Part shown: in pieces, positions 8,620 through 17,700 of the stretch | How the letters are laid out: each line of letters starts with the position of its first letter | How positions within the stretch are numbered: position 1 is the stretch's first letter | NCBI RefSeq assembly: GCF_030813915.1 | Contig: NZ_JAUSUJ010000003.1 | Span: 329,702-393,701 of the forward strand | DNA length: 64,000 nucleotides | Direction: 5' to 3' | From: Rhodoplanes tepidamans | GTDB lineage: Bacteria > Pseudomonadota > Alphaproteobacteria > Rhizobiales > Xanthobacteraceae | The notes under the pieces: model-generated | What the model was told of the DNA's origin: nothing | The model's database searches: none | What the model saw: only the letters and a program-made list of their open reading frames with translations | Position numbers and translations under genes: made by a program

Positions 8620-10344
8620 TCAGAATTCGCCCCAGAAGCGGAACAGCACACGGGGGTTGTTCGCGGTCGTGTAGGTCTGGCCGATCACCGGCATGGCGTA
8701 GGCGACCGACCCGTTGAAGTAGTCGAACACGCGGAACCGCGTGCCGAACCCGTAGCTGGCGAGATCGAACTGCTGCTGCTGCTCGGGCAGCGGCTCGTGG
8801 ATTCGAACGAAGCCGGCGTCGCCGAAGGCGAACAGGCGCAGCTCGTTCACCATCGTGATGTCGAACGGCTTGGGCGGCGGCGCCGGCGGCTTGAACGTCT
8901 CGCGGAACCAGCCGGCGATGTCGGGCGTGCGCAGCTCGACCGTGCCGGCGACGCCGTAGTCGCCGACCGTCTCGGACTCGAGATAGCCCCGCACCGTGTC
9001 CAGCCCGCCGAGGCTGAACTGCTCGCTCGACACCAGCGGCTGGTCGGAGATCTGGCCCTGGACCTTGCCGTAGGCCTGGAAGCGGCCAGGCAGGTCGAAG
9101 GTCTGGGTGAGGTCGCCCTTCAGCACCGTGAAGGCGGCGGTCGCCTTGTATCGCTTGATGTCGAAGGTGTCGTAGTCGCTGCCGAGGCCGCGGAAGCCGT
9201 ACACGAGGCCGGCGCCGAGCTGGGTCAGCGAGTTCTCGCGCTGCCAGGTCGCGTTGTAGTTGACGGAGCCCGGCCAATAGGTGACCGGCGAGGAGGATTG
9301 GACGCCGCCGAGCTCCGTGGTCTGATCGAAGTGCTTGTAGTCGATGCCGGCCGAGAGCGTGTGGAAGAAGTTCTCGAACCCGGGCAGCGTGATGACGGCC
9401 CGGCTGCCGAGGATTTCGCCGGGGCCGACCACGTTGATGCCCCCGATCGTGGCGACGCTGCTCTTCGATTTCACGCCGTAGAACAGCAGGTTGAACCGGT
9501 CCGTGAAGGTCGGCCGCCAGAGGTAGGAGCCGGAGAAGACCTCGACCTGATCGGGCGCCTGCGGCGCCACCTGATAAGTGAAGCTGGCGGAGTGCCCGAG
9601 CTGCCAGAGATTGTCGTAACGGACCGTCGCCGTGGTCCGCAGCGGCCGCGTGTTCGGGCTCTGCCGGTTGTTGACCTCGACCGTGGCGTGGAGCGGAAGC
9701 TTGTCCTCGACATTGAGGTCGATGTCGACGGTCCCGGGCGAGACGCCGGCCCGCAGCGCCGGCGTCACCCGGCGGTCGGGCCACTGGTTCAGGCGGACGA
9801 TGTCGCGGCTGATGTCGTTGAAGTTCGGCAGCTTGCCTTCCTGCACGGACGGCGCCGTGCGCTTGATCCGGTCGATGTCGAAGAACCGCGATCCGTTCAC
9901 CCGGAGCTGGCCGACCTTCTGCTCCGTCACCTTCAGCACGACGACGCCACCCGCCGGCTCCTCGGTCAGGATCGCGACGCCGACGGTCTGGAGACCCCGG
10001 TCGTGATAGGCTTTCTCGAGCGCGGCCCGCGCCTTCTCCACGTCGGCTCCGCTCTTTCCGGAGCCGGTGAAGGGATAGAGAACCTCCTCGATGTCGATCT
10101 GCGCCAGCGCGTCGGCGCCGCGGATCTCGAACTCGTCGATGTCGAAACGGGCCGGCCGCTTGCTCTCCGGGCTCGTCGCCGCCGGCGGCTCGGGGCCTCG
10201 CTCCGGCGCCGCGATTGCCGGCGGGCAGGCCGCGAGCGCCGCGGCGAGCGCCGTCGCGACCTCGATCGCGCGCCGCTCGGTTCGCCCGGGCTGACCGGCG
10301 GATTTTTGGACGCGACGGCTCGCTCGTAGACCACCGGACAACAT
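8620..10344 (-). CDS. TpsB two-partner secretion transporter (ShlB/FhaC family)
   Basis: Outer-membrane transporter of 574 residues that exports the TpsA protein. The ATG at 10344 is preceded by AAGGAGG and fixes the start. After an N-terminal signal region come two POTRA-type segments (about 75-215; FDIDEFEIRGADAL, VGQLRVNGSRFFD) and a 16-strand-type barrel (about 220-574) with the family LDTVRGYLESE motif near residue 448 and a terminal Phe (FWGEF). The family secretes exoproteins with an N-terminal haemagglutination-activity domain, which is what the 3646-residue protein at 14795-25735 has. It heads an operon with exbB, exbD and tonB. An Omp85-type TpsB does not normally need TonB energy, so this linkage is unusual though not unique. 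Confidence 0.92.
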   Translation of the reverse strand: MLSGGLRASRRVQKSAGQPGRTERRAIEVATALAAALAACPPAIAAPERGPEPPAATSPESKRPARFDIDEFEIRGADALAQIDIEEVLYPFTGSGKSGADVEKARAALEKAYHDRGLQTVGVAILTEEPAGGVVVLKVTEQKVGQLRVNGSRFFDIDRIKRTAPSVQEGKLPNFNDISRDIVRLNQWPDRRVTPALRAGVSPGTVDIDLNVEDKLPLHATVEVNNRQSPNTRPLRTTATVRYDNLWQLGHSASFTYQVAPQAPDQVEVFSGSYLWRPTFTDRFNLLFYGVKSKSSVATIGGINVVGPGEILGSRAVITLPGFENFFHTLSAGIDYKHFDQTTELGGVQSSSPVTYWPGSVNYNATWQRENSLTQLGAGLVYGFRGLGSDYDTFDIKRYKATAAFTVLKGDLTQTFDLPGRFQAYGKVQGQISDQPLVSSEQFSLGGLDTVRGYLESETVGDYGVAGTVELRTPDIAGWFRETFKPPAPPPKPFDITMVNELRLFAFGDAGFVRIHEPLPEQQQQFDLASYGFGTRFRVFDYFNGSVAYAMPVIGQTYTTANNPRVLFRFWGEF

Positions 10345-10636
10345 GCACCTCCTTCCGGACACGGCGGTGAGACGCGCCCGGATCCCTGCTTCCGAATCAC
10401 AGACGCGCCGGAGGGAGGAGTTACGAATCTCTAAAATTTTGATCGCCGTCGGCCGGCACCGGACGCCGTAGCGATGTCGCACCGGCGCGGCGCAGAAGAC
10501 GCCCCACCGATGCGGTGCGCGAACGCGCGTCCACCGGGCCGGGCCCCGACCATCTGGTGAAGCAGGGGAGACGACGAGCCGCGACGGCGCGCCACGGGCG
10601 GCCCCCGCGGTGTCGATCGCCAGGCGCAGACGTCCG
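10345..10636. other. Intergenic region upstream of tpsB with an AT-rich island
   Basis: About 290 bp between the second FecR gene and tpsB. No open frame with family features is seen. A short AT-rich island at about 10425-10445 (TCTAAAATTTTGATC) stands out in very GC-rich sequence and lies 80-100 bp upstream of the tpsB start, so it is the likeliest place for the tpsB-exbB-exbD-tonB promoter. I cannot assign -35 and -10 boxes or decide which sigma factor reads it. Confidence 0.3.
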
Positions 10637-11611
10637 TCAGCCGATCAGCACGAGGCCGCCGGGAAGCTCCGTGACGGAGACGCCGAACACGTCGCGGATC
10701 TGGGCCGGGATCAGGTCGAGGCGATCGATGTGGAACGATGCGTTGACCAGACGGCCGCCGAGCTCGGATCGCGTCACCAGAATGCGGCCCGGCCGATAGC
10801 GGTTCACCTCGTCGATCACCTCGGCGAGCGGACGATTCTTGAAGACGAGGAGTCCGTTCGTCCACGCCGTCGCGGTCTCGACGTCGGCCGGAGCGGCGGA
10901 GTCGAGCCCATCGGCCGAGTAGCGTGCCTGCTGGCCGCGCAACAGCCGCAGGCGACGGCTGCCGTGATGGATCACGACGTCACCCTCCAGGCACACGACG
11001 CTCGCGGTCTGACCGTCGAGCCGGGCGCTGAACTCCGCCTCGCCGGCGACGACACGGCCGTGGCCGGCCACCAGCTCGACCGCCTCGCCGGCGCCGGCCC
11101 GGCAGGTCACGATCGCCTCGCCGGCGACAAGGGAGAGCCGGTGGGGCGAGGTCCGCACAGCGACGCTGCTCTGGGTGTTGAGGTGAACCGACACGTCGTC
11201 GGACAGCACGATCCGCCGACGCTCGCCTTTGGCCGTGCGGTAGTCCGCCGCGAGCTCGTCGAAGGATGGCCACAGGCCGAGCGGCGGATTGCGGCCGAGA
11301 ACCGCCACGGCGGCGACCGAGGCGGCGACGGAGCCGACCAGCAGGGCGCGTCGGCCGAGCACCGCCGGCCGACGTGCCGGCGCCGCGGTGGCCGGCGCAG
11401 CGCCGGCTGCACGGGCGGCATCGCCCAGGAGCTTCCAGGTGCGGACCGCGTCACGGAACGCCGCCTCGTGATCGGGATGCGCCGCGCGCCACGCCGTGAG
11501 GCGGTCGGCATCCGCGACGGTCGCCGTGCCCGACGTGAGACGGACGACCCAGTCGAGGGCCTCGCGCTTCAGGGGATCGTGATCCAGGAAGGTGTGGTCG
11601 CTGTCCGTCAC
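10637..11611 (-). CDS. FecR-type anti-sigma regulator (circuit 1)
   Basis: A 324-residue inner-membrane regulator of cell-surface signalling. The cytosolic N-terminus (about 14-60; REALDWVVRLTSG, AWRAAHPDHEAAF) is the sigma-binding part. A hydrophobic segment after GRRALLVGSVAASVAAVAVLG (about 88-110) is the membrane span. The periplasmic FecR domain (about 130-235) has the alternating beta pattern LVAGEAIVTC, and the C-terminal STN-like region (about 250-324) contains FKNRPLAEVIDEVNRYRPG. It uses a GTG start at 11611 and lies 42 bp after its sigma factor. It is a clear paralogue of the FecR at 25793-26758. It should receive a signal from the barrel-less STN protein and control the adjacent sigma factor. 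Confidence 0.88.
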   Translation of the reverse strand: MTDSDHTFLDHDPLKREALDWVVRLTSGTATVADADRLTAWRAAHPDHEAAFRDAVRTWKLLGDAARAAGAAPATAAPARRPAVLGRRALLVGSVAASVAAVAVLGRNPPLGLWPSFDELAADYRTAKGERRRIVLSDDVSVHLNTQSSVAVRTSPHRLSLVAGEAIVTCRAGAGEAVELVAGHGRVVAGEAEFSARLDGQTASVVCLEGDVVIHHGSRRLRLLRGQQARYSADGLDSAAPADVETATAWTNGLLVFKNRPLAEVIDEVNRYRPGRILVTRSELGGRLVNASFHIDRLDLIPAQIRDVFGVSVTELPGGLVLIG

Positions 11612-11653
11612 GGCCCGCCGCTTTCGTGCCGGGTCGCGCCCTTCGCTCCGGCT

Positions 11654-12217
11654 CTACTCAGAAGACGCGTCTCGGGGCCGCGGACCGAATCGACGTTTCC
11701 ATTTTCGTCCGAGTCGCGCCGCACAATGCTCGACGGCGGACTTCAGCTCGATCTCGATGGTCCGCACCGAGACGCCGAACCGCTCCGCCAGATCGCGGTG
11801 CGACACGTCGCCCACCCGGGCGGCGACCAGAATATCACGCCGGCGTTGCGGCAGTTCGGCGATCGCGCGCTTCAGTGCCTCGACGTCGGAACGCGCCTCG
11901 ATGGTCCGGTACGGGTCCGGTGAATCATCGGGCAGGGCCAATAGAGAATCGACCTCGTCGTCAGTCAAGCGACGGCTTTCGGCGCGGCGGCCGTCGATCG
12001 CCACGTTGAGCGCGATCCTGAGCAGATAGGCCTTCGGGCTGCGCATCGGCCCGATGTCGCCGATCCGCTCCAGGCGCAGGAAGGTCTCCTGGAGGGCTTC
12101 GCGGGCGAGCTCCATCGAGCCGAGCCGCTGCGCGAGCTGCCGACCGAGATCATGATAGTGCTCGACGAGCAACTCACGGAGGATCGCTCGGTTGGTCTCC
12201 GGAGACGCGATCTGCAT
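11654..12217 (-). CDS. ECF RNA polymerase sigma factor, FecI-like (circuit 1)
   Basis: A 187-residue ECF sigma factor. Region 2 (about 12-80) includes EALQETFLRLERI and the AYLLRIALNVAIDGRRAE segment. Region 4 (about 118-170) carries LPQRRRDILVAARVGDVSH and the helix-turn-helix DLAERFGVSVRTIEIELK. The C-terminus is Arg/Lys-rich. The ATG at 12217 is preceded by GGGAGAG. Downstream lies its FecR partner. Upstream, a perfect 9+9 inverted repeat at 12281-12304 separates it from the tonB gene. It is similar over its length to the sigma factor at 26821-27354, so the two probably arose by duplication and may read overlapping promoters. Confidence 0.92.
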   Translation of the reverse strand: MQIASPETNRAILRELLVEHYHDLGRQLAQRLGSMELAREALQETFLRLERIGDIGPMRSPKAYLLRIALNVAIDGRRAESRRLTDDEVDSLLALPDDSPDPYRTIEARSDVEALKRAIAELPQRRRDILVAARVGDVSHRDLAERFGVSVRTIEIELKSAVEHCAARLGRKWKRRFGPRPRDASSE

Positions 12218-12280
12218 GCTCTCCCGGACCCCGAAGGTCCGCCCTCACCCGACGCTGGGATAGGCCCCATTCTCGACAGC

Positions 12281-12304
12281 CATGTGACATGCTCGTGTCA
12301 CATG
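12281..12304. promoter_or_regulatory. Perfect inverted repeat upstream of the ECF sigma gene
   Basis: Arms CATGTGACA (12281-12289) and TGTCACATG (12296-12304) are exact reverse complements around a six-base centre, TGCTCG. The dyad lies 64 bp upstream of the sigma factor ATG and 46 bp beyond the tonB stop. No T-run follows it on the minus strand, so an operator is likelier than a terminator. A terminator for the tonB transcript remains possible. Confidence 0.5.
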
Positions 12305-12349
12305 AAGTCGTGCCGGATGGACGGAGTACGGCCGCACCGCCGCTCCCGC

Positions 12350-13078
12350 TCAGAGCCGGCGGGCGTCCGCCCCGGTGCGCGACAGGGCGAACTCGACCGG
12401 CAGCAGCACGTCGAGCCGATCCGGGAAACCCTGCGGAATCGGCGGCAGCGGGGCGGCGCGCCGGATCGTGTCCATGGCGGCGGAATCGAGCGCCGCGTGG
12501 CCCGAGCTGGAGACGACCCGGACGTCGAGAACCGTGCCGTCGCGATCGACCTCGAACCTGACCTGGACGGTTCCCTGCAGACGCTGCCGCCGCGCCGAAT
12601 CCGGGTAGCGGCGGAACCGCCCGATATGGGTCTCCAGGCTCGCCTGATAGGACGACGCGGCGGCGCCGAGGCCGGGATCGTCGACCAGCGCATCGGTCGC
12701 GGCCCTGCCACTGACCCGCGGCAGATCGACATAGGGTCGCGGCGCCGGCGCCGCGGCGGGTTCGGCGGCGTCTTGCGCGGGGGCGTGCGCCGGCGGCGGC
12801 ACCGTCTCGGCGGTCTCGGCCGGCGTCGGATTGCGGGGAGCCGGTGCAGTCGTGGCCGACGGCTGCGGATCGATCAGCGTGACCCGAACGCCGTCCCCGC
12901 GCCGGCCGGCGACGCGGTCGCCGGTGACGGCGAGCGTCCAGACCAGCAGGACGATGCCGGCGACAGCCAGCACCGACAGGCCGGCGCCGACCAGGAGCAC
13001 GCGCGCCGAGCGGTCGGGCTCCTCCTCCCCGGGCAGGGGCCAGATCGGCACCGGCGCCTGCTCCGGCCGGCGTCTCAT
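12350..13078 (-). CDS. tonB: TonB-family energy transducer (circuit 1)
   Basis: A 242-residue TonB protein of conventional type. A cytosolic tail of about 25 residues is followed by a transmembrane helix (RVLLVGAGLSVLAVAGIVLL, about 26-48), a Pro/Ala-rich spacer (about 70-125), and a TonB C-terminal domain (about 150-235) with RYPDSARRQRLQGTVQVRF and VDRDGTVLDVRVVSSSGH. The ATG at 13078 overlaps the TGA of the upstream STN gene as ATGA, so the two are translationally coupled. This coupling of a TonB with a barrel-less STN protein is unusual; it suggests that the two TonB-type C-termini act on the same periplasmic partner. No TonB-dependent receptor gene is present in the window. Confidence 0.88.
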   Translation of the reverse strand: MRRRPEQAPVPIWPLPGEEEPDRSARVLLVGAGLSVLAVAGIVLLVWTLAVTGDRVAGRRGDGVRVTLIDPQPSATTAPAPRNPTPAETAETVPPPAHAPAQDAAEPAAAPAPRPYVDLPRVSGRAATDALVDDPGLGAAASSYQASLETHIGRFRRYPDSARRQRLQGTVQVRFEVDRDGTVLDVRVVSSSGHAALDSAAMDTIRRAAPLPPIPQGFPDRLDVLLPVEFALSRTGADARRL

Positions 13079-13908
13079 AGGCCCCGCACGCTGATCTTGA
13101 CGTTGATCGGGTTGGGCATCGCCGGCGGCGGCGGCTGGCTGACCACCAGCCCCCGCAGCGCCTTGGAGATGGCCGCGTCGTAGCGGTCGTCGCCCGTGGT
13201 GTCGACCAGCTCCATCCGGCGCACGACGCGGGACGGATCGACCCACAGCCGGAGGCTCGCCACGTAGGGACCGGCGCGCGTCATCGGATCGCGCTTCAGC
13301 GCCTGCTCGATGTCGGATCGCAGCACCATGTCGTAGGCGCGCAGCTTGCCGTCGTCGTTCTCCTCGACGACCCGCATGGTCCGCAGCACGAGCTGCGGCG
13401 CGCCGAGCGCGCGACGCGACGGGAGCTCGCTCGCATCGGCGGCGACCGGCCGCACCAGGGTCACGGCCTTCGGGCCGACGAAACGCGCCGTGAGATCGGT
13501 CCCGTCGATAAGGGCGGCGAGGGCCGCTTCCACCGTGGCGGTGCGGCGAAGCCCCGGCGACAGCATGCCGTGCGCCAGCCGGCTTTCATACAGGACCTGC
13601 ACGCCGGTGACGCGGCTGAACTCGTCGAGCGCCGTCGCCAGCGGCTGCAAGGGGATGTCGAAGCGCACGAGGCCGCCGGCCGCGCGGCGGTCCGGCTCCG
13701 CCGCGGCCGCGGCCGCGGAGGCACCGAACGTCGAGACGCCCATGGCCGCCGCGACCACGAGGGCGTCGGGCGCGAGCGCGAGACCCGCCAGCGCCCGAAC
13801 GACGAGCAGGCCCCAGGCCGTCAGCGGCAGCACCGCCGCCCGGCCCCAGGTCTTCGTCCGCGTCGTTCCACCCACCACGTCACCCCGTCGTGCTACCACC
13901 CGCCTCAC
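13075..13908 (-). CDS. STN-domain signalling protein with TonB-like C-terminus, no barrel (circuit 1)
   Basis: A 277-residue exported protein. The N-terminal hydrophobic region (about 25-70) is a signal sequence or anchor. The STN (secretin/TonB short N-terminal) domain covers about 78-150, with FDIPLQPLATALDEFSRVTG and VQVLYESRLAHGMLSPG. The C-terminal domain (about 185-277) is TonB-like, with ASLRLWVDPSRVVRRMELV and the ending PPPPAMPNPINVKISVRGL. STN domains normally sit at the front of transducing TonB receptors; here there is no barrel, as described for VreA of the P. aeruginosa PUMA3 system. It is predicted to signal to the FecR protein in the periplasm. A GTG at 13908 is used; the exact start within the leader is uncertain. 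Confidence 0.82.
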   Translation of the reverse strand: MRRVVARRGDVVGGTTRTKTWGRAAVLPLTAWGLLVVRALAGLALAPDALVVAAAMGVSTFGASAAAAAAEPDRRAAGGLVRFDIPLQPLATALDEFSRVTGVQVLYESRLAHGMLSPGLRRTATVEAALAALIDGTDLTARFVGPKAVTLVRPVAADASELPSRRALGAPQLVLRTMRVVEENDDGKLRAYDMVLRSDIEQALKRDPMTRAGPYVASLRLWVDPSRVVRRMELVDTTGDDRYDAAISKALRGLVVSQPPPPAMPNPINVKISVRGL

Positions 13909-14150
13909 CGTGCCCCGGCCGGTGACGCGGCCGTAAGCGCCGTTCGCGGATGCACCCTCGCATCCCCGGCTGCGTCGCCATCACGAGTGGCCCCTCACCT
14001 CCGGACAGGACACCAGGGTCCGCCAGGAGCCCCTTGCATGCGCCGGCCTCACGTCACCTTACCGTCACGCGGCTCCCGCCGCGCCGATGATGATGGCGCC
14101 GCACCGAACCGCATCTGGGACGCCGCCCCTCGGCCATCGCCAGCGGATCG

Positions 14151-14603
14151 TCACGGCCCCGTTCCGATCGCAAACCGCAGGTTCAGCGGCTGCAGCATCT
14201 CGGGTGGCGGTGCCCCGCCGACATTGCCTCGCTGCAGGATTGTCCTCAGGTCGGCATCCGCCCGGGCATCCGGAAGCGGCGGAAAGGACACCCGCTCCAC
14301 CGACCCGTCCGGGTTCACCCAGGCCCGCACGACGACGGAAGCGGGCGGCCCGCCCGCCTGACCGGCCCGGTCCTTCACGTAGCTGCGGAAGCGCCCCGCG
14401 ACCTCGTCATCGGCCGCGACCCATTCCTCGAACCGCACCTTCACCAGCTGGGCGAATTGCGTCCACGATGCGGGGGCCTGGTCGCCGGCCTGGTAGGCGG
14501 CGCCCTGGGCAGCCGCGGAATGGCCCCCCGGCAGCGCCAGCACGGTCATCACCAGACCCTGCCAGGCACGCGCCATGAACGATCGGCGAATCGGGACGGC
14601 CAT
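14151..14603 (-). CDS. Small exported TonB-C-like protein
   Basis: A 150-residue protein with a signal peptide (ARAWQGLVMTVLALPGG, cleavage near SAAAQ) and a single small domain. The second half contains SVVVRAWVNPDGSVERVSF, an ADADLRTIL helix and PPPEMLQPLNLRF. This is the same strand-helix-PPP-strand pattern as the C-terminal domains of TonB and the two STN proteins in this locus. It lacks a Pro-rich spacer and an STN domain, so it is a free periplasmic TonB-C-like domain. It lies between tpsA and the circuit 1 STN gene. It may compete with or bridge TonB and the signalling proteins, which is an inference. The start could also be a GTG at 14612. Confidence 0.65.
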   Translation of the reverse strand: MAVPIRRSFMARAWQGLVMTVLALPGGHSAAAQGAAYQAGDQAPASWTQFAQLVKVRFEEWVAADDEVAGRFRSYVKDRAGQAGGPPASVVVRAWVNPDGSVERVSFPPLPDARADADLRTILQRGNVGGAPPPEMLQPLNLRFAIGTGP

Positions 14604-14794
14604 CGACGGCACTCAATGACGGACGATGATCACATTGGACACGGCGAACACATAGGTAGGCGATTATTACTAGACGTAACGGTTCTGTCTTTCACGCCTG
14701 TGACACACGCGTTGATCGCAAGGCAACCGCGCCACCCGCCTTGGCGAGCAGGGGCACCGCCTGCCCCCCCCCGCATCGCTCCAGCACCTCGGCG

Positions 14795-17700
14795 TCACAG
14801 CCGGCCGCGCTCCTCCGCCCGCAGCCGCAGCCGCTCCTCCTCGGTCAGCGGGCCGACGCCGATGATCTGCACCGGGCCGGCCGGATCGTAGACCGGCGCC
14901 GGGCCGCTCCGCCGATCCCTCCTGCGCTCGTCCAAGTCGCCCTCTTCCGGGCTGCGCATCTGGCCATCGCCGCCGCCGTAGCCGAGGATCTCGACGATGA
15001 TGACCGAGGGGCGGTCGCCGGTCGCCTGCTGGGTCGCGGCGGCGGCCGCCTCCGCGGCGGTCTTGTCCTTGGTCTCGACGGTGAGCGGGGCGACCTTGGT
15101 GTCCTCCTTGGGCACGCCCTTGGTCTCGCCGGACACCTTGATGTTGTCCATGTTGAGGACGAAGCGCGCCGCCACCGTGAAGTCGCCCGAGACCCGGATG
15201 CCGGCGTCGCCGGCGTTGACCGTGCCCTGCGGCGCGATCAGATCGACGTCGCCGGGCTCGACGCCAGTGTAGCCTTCGATGGTGCCGATGCCGGAGCCGG
15301 AGATGTCGGCGCGCTCCGTCACGCGGGTGACGCCGTCGGCGTCGGTATCGACCACGGGCGCGGACGGCACGCGCTGGGTCTTGGCGCCGCGGCCGGCGTC
15401 GATGTCCCCTTCGGTCGACCACATGACGATGCCGCCACCCGAGAAGGTGAGGACGCGCGACTGGTTCACCACGATATCGTCCTGCGCGAAGACATTGATG
15501 TGGCCGTAGCCGAGCGTCACCAGCCCGTAGCCCGATTCGACCGCCTGGTTGAGCGCCGCCACCTGAAAGCCGCCGCCGGGGGTGAGGACATGGATGTCGC
15601 CGCCCGCCATGGTGCGGACGAGGGCGTTGTCGAACTTCACGTCGCCGCTCCACGAGTCGCCGGGGAAAAGCGTTTCGATCGCCGTATAGCCGCGGTTGTA
15701 GCCGCCGCTGGCGAGGCCGCCGGTCTGGTCGCGGCCGGCGGCACGCAGCTCCTGGAAATAGACGCTGCGGATAAACTGCTGCCGCGTCAGCGCCGGCAGG
15801 GTCTGGAAGCGCGCCCAGGCATCGAGCGGCGACAGCGTCTCGCCGGTCACCTCCTCGACGAAGGAGACGAGCCCCTGACGCGATCGATGCGTCGCGCCGC
15901 CGACGCTGGTTTCGTAGGCGTCGGTGAGATAGAGCGGCACCACGACGCCGTTCACCGTGGTGGTGAGCCAGCTCGCCATCGACGACACGTTGGTAGGATC
16001 GAGATAGGCGGCCGCGAAGGCGTCGTAGCCGACCGCGGCGTTGATGCCGGCCATCAGGGTGACGCTGGCGCCTCGCGCCGGCAAGCCCTTGATCTCCGAG
16101 TTCAAGATCGGAGTGTTGGTCGTGTAGTCGAAAGCGCGGTTGCCGGTGCTGTAGATCGGCAGAACGGGGGCATAAATCTCGCGCCCTGCGGATAGCAACA
16201 GCGACCCGGGCCCTTGTATTTCATTGCCGTAGACTGTGGGCAAGATCGCCGGGCCGATGATGTCGTTGCCGGCCTCGAGCAGGCTGACGTCGGTGGCGTG
16301 GATGTTGCGCAAATGGAAGTTCAGGTTGCGGATATCCGTGCCGGCCCTGAACCAGGTCTGCTCGCTGGTCGCCACACCTGAAAAATTCGCTTCGACTGCG
16401 AGCAAGCTCTTGAAGTCGATGGATCCGGCCAACGCATAGATGCGGCTGGGCTCGTAATCATCCGCGAGTTCGAGAACGTCCGGGTTTCCGCCCCCGTAAA
16501 TGGCGTACGCCGAACGTGTCAGGTCGTTCAGCAAGAGCCAATCCGGATCATTGGTGGCATTGTTGCTGTGGATGGTTGCGAACGGCTTGAACGGAGACGG
16601 CATCGCCGTCGTCAATGCTCGCCCCATCACGATGGCGCCAGTCACCACGTTCTCGGCGGCGAGGATACGAAGCTCGGTACTCGAGCTCGGCATCATCGAT
16701 ATGTAGCCCCTATTTTCCACCGAGCCATTGAGGGCTGTGATCCGGGTCTTGGCGGGATAGCGATCAGTGTGTCTGGTCGCGTTGGACCTCGAATTCGGAT
16801 TGACGAGAACGATGTCCCCACCGATCGACAGCAGATCGATTGCGGTATCGACGGTGTAGCCACTCATGTAGGCGCCGAAGCTCGCGTTGGCGAGCAGCGG
16901 ATCGGCAACCGTTTGCACCACCATGTTTGCGGACGTCGTGACATTTATCGTTGCGTCGTCGAGCGCCAGCAGTGGAGCAAGCCCGAACGTGTTGGCCGTG
17001 CCGCCGGAGCCGGTTCCGACACCCAGCTCGTTCGCACGGATGTCGGCACTGCCGCGGCCCACGTAATACTGGCCGCCACGGATCGCGCCGCCGGCGCTCA
17101 CCGTCAGGGCGCCGCCGTTGTCGGTTTCCAGGATCTTGCTGTCGGGCGTGACCGTCCCGCCGTGTACGCGGCCCGTGGTCGCAAGCGCCACCACGAGGTT
17201 GCCGATGTCGCCGCCGGCTTTTACGGCAACATTGCCACCGCCGAGCGCCCCCACGCCCTGCCGGAAGCCGCCATAGTTGACCCACCAGCTCGACTGGCCG
17301 CCGGCCGCGGTCGAGAACAGACCAGTGGTCGCATTCATCGTCCCGGTTCGGCTCAGCCAGTTGACAAAGGACAGATTTTCAGTCGATGCGATGTCGACGG
17401 CGATGCTGCCGCCGGCGGCCACGGACAGGTTGCCGCCTTCGATACCATAGACGGCGCCGACCTTGGGTGTGAAGTCCGAATAGACGGTGGTGTCCGCCCG
17501 ACCGGCGGTATAGATCGCGGCGGCGTAGTCAGTGAGACGAATGTCGCGACCGGCGGCGATGTCGATGTCGCCGCTACCGGTGCGAATGAGATAGCCGTGC
17601 GTCGCGTCGCCGACGATCAGCGACCCCTTGCTCGCAGGCAGTGCCTCTGTCCTCTGGAGGGCGACCGCGCTGGCTGACTGGAGATCCGCACCGGCCACGA

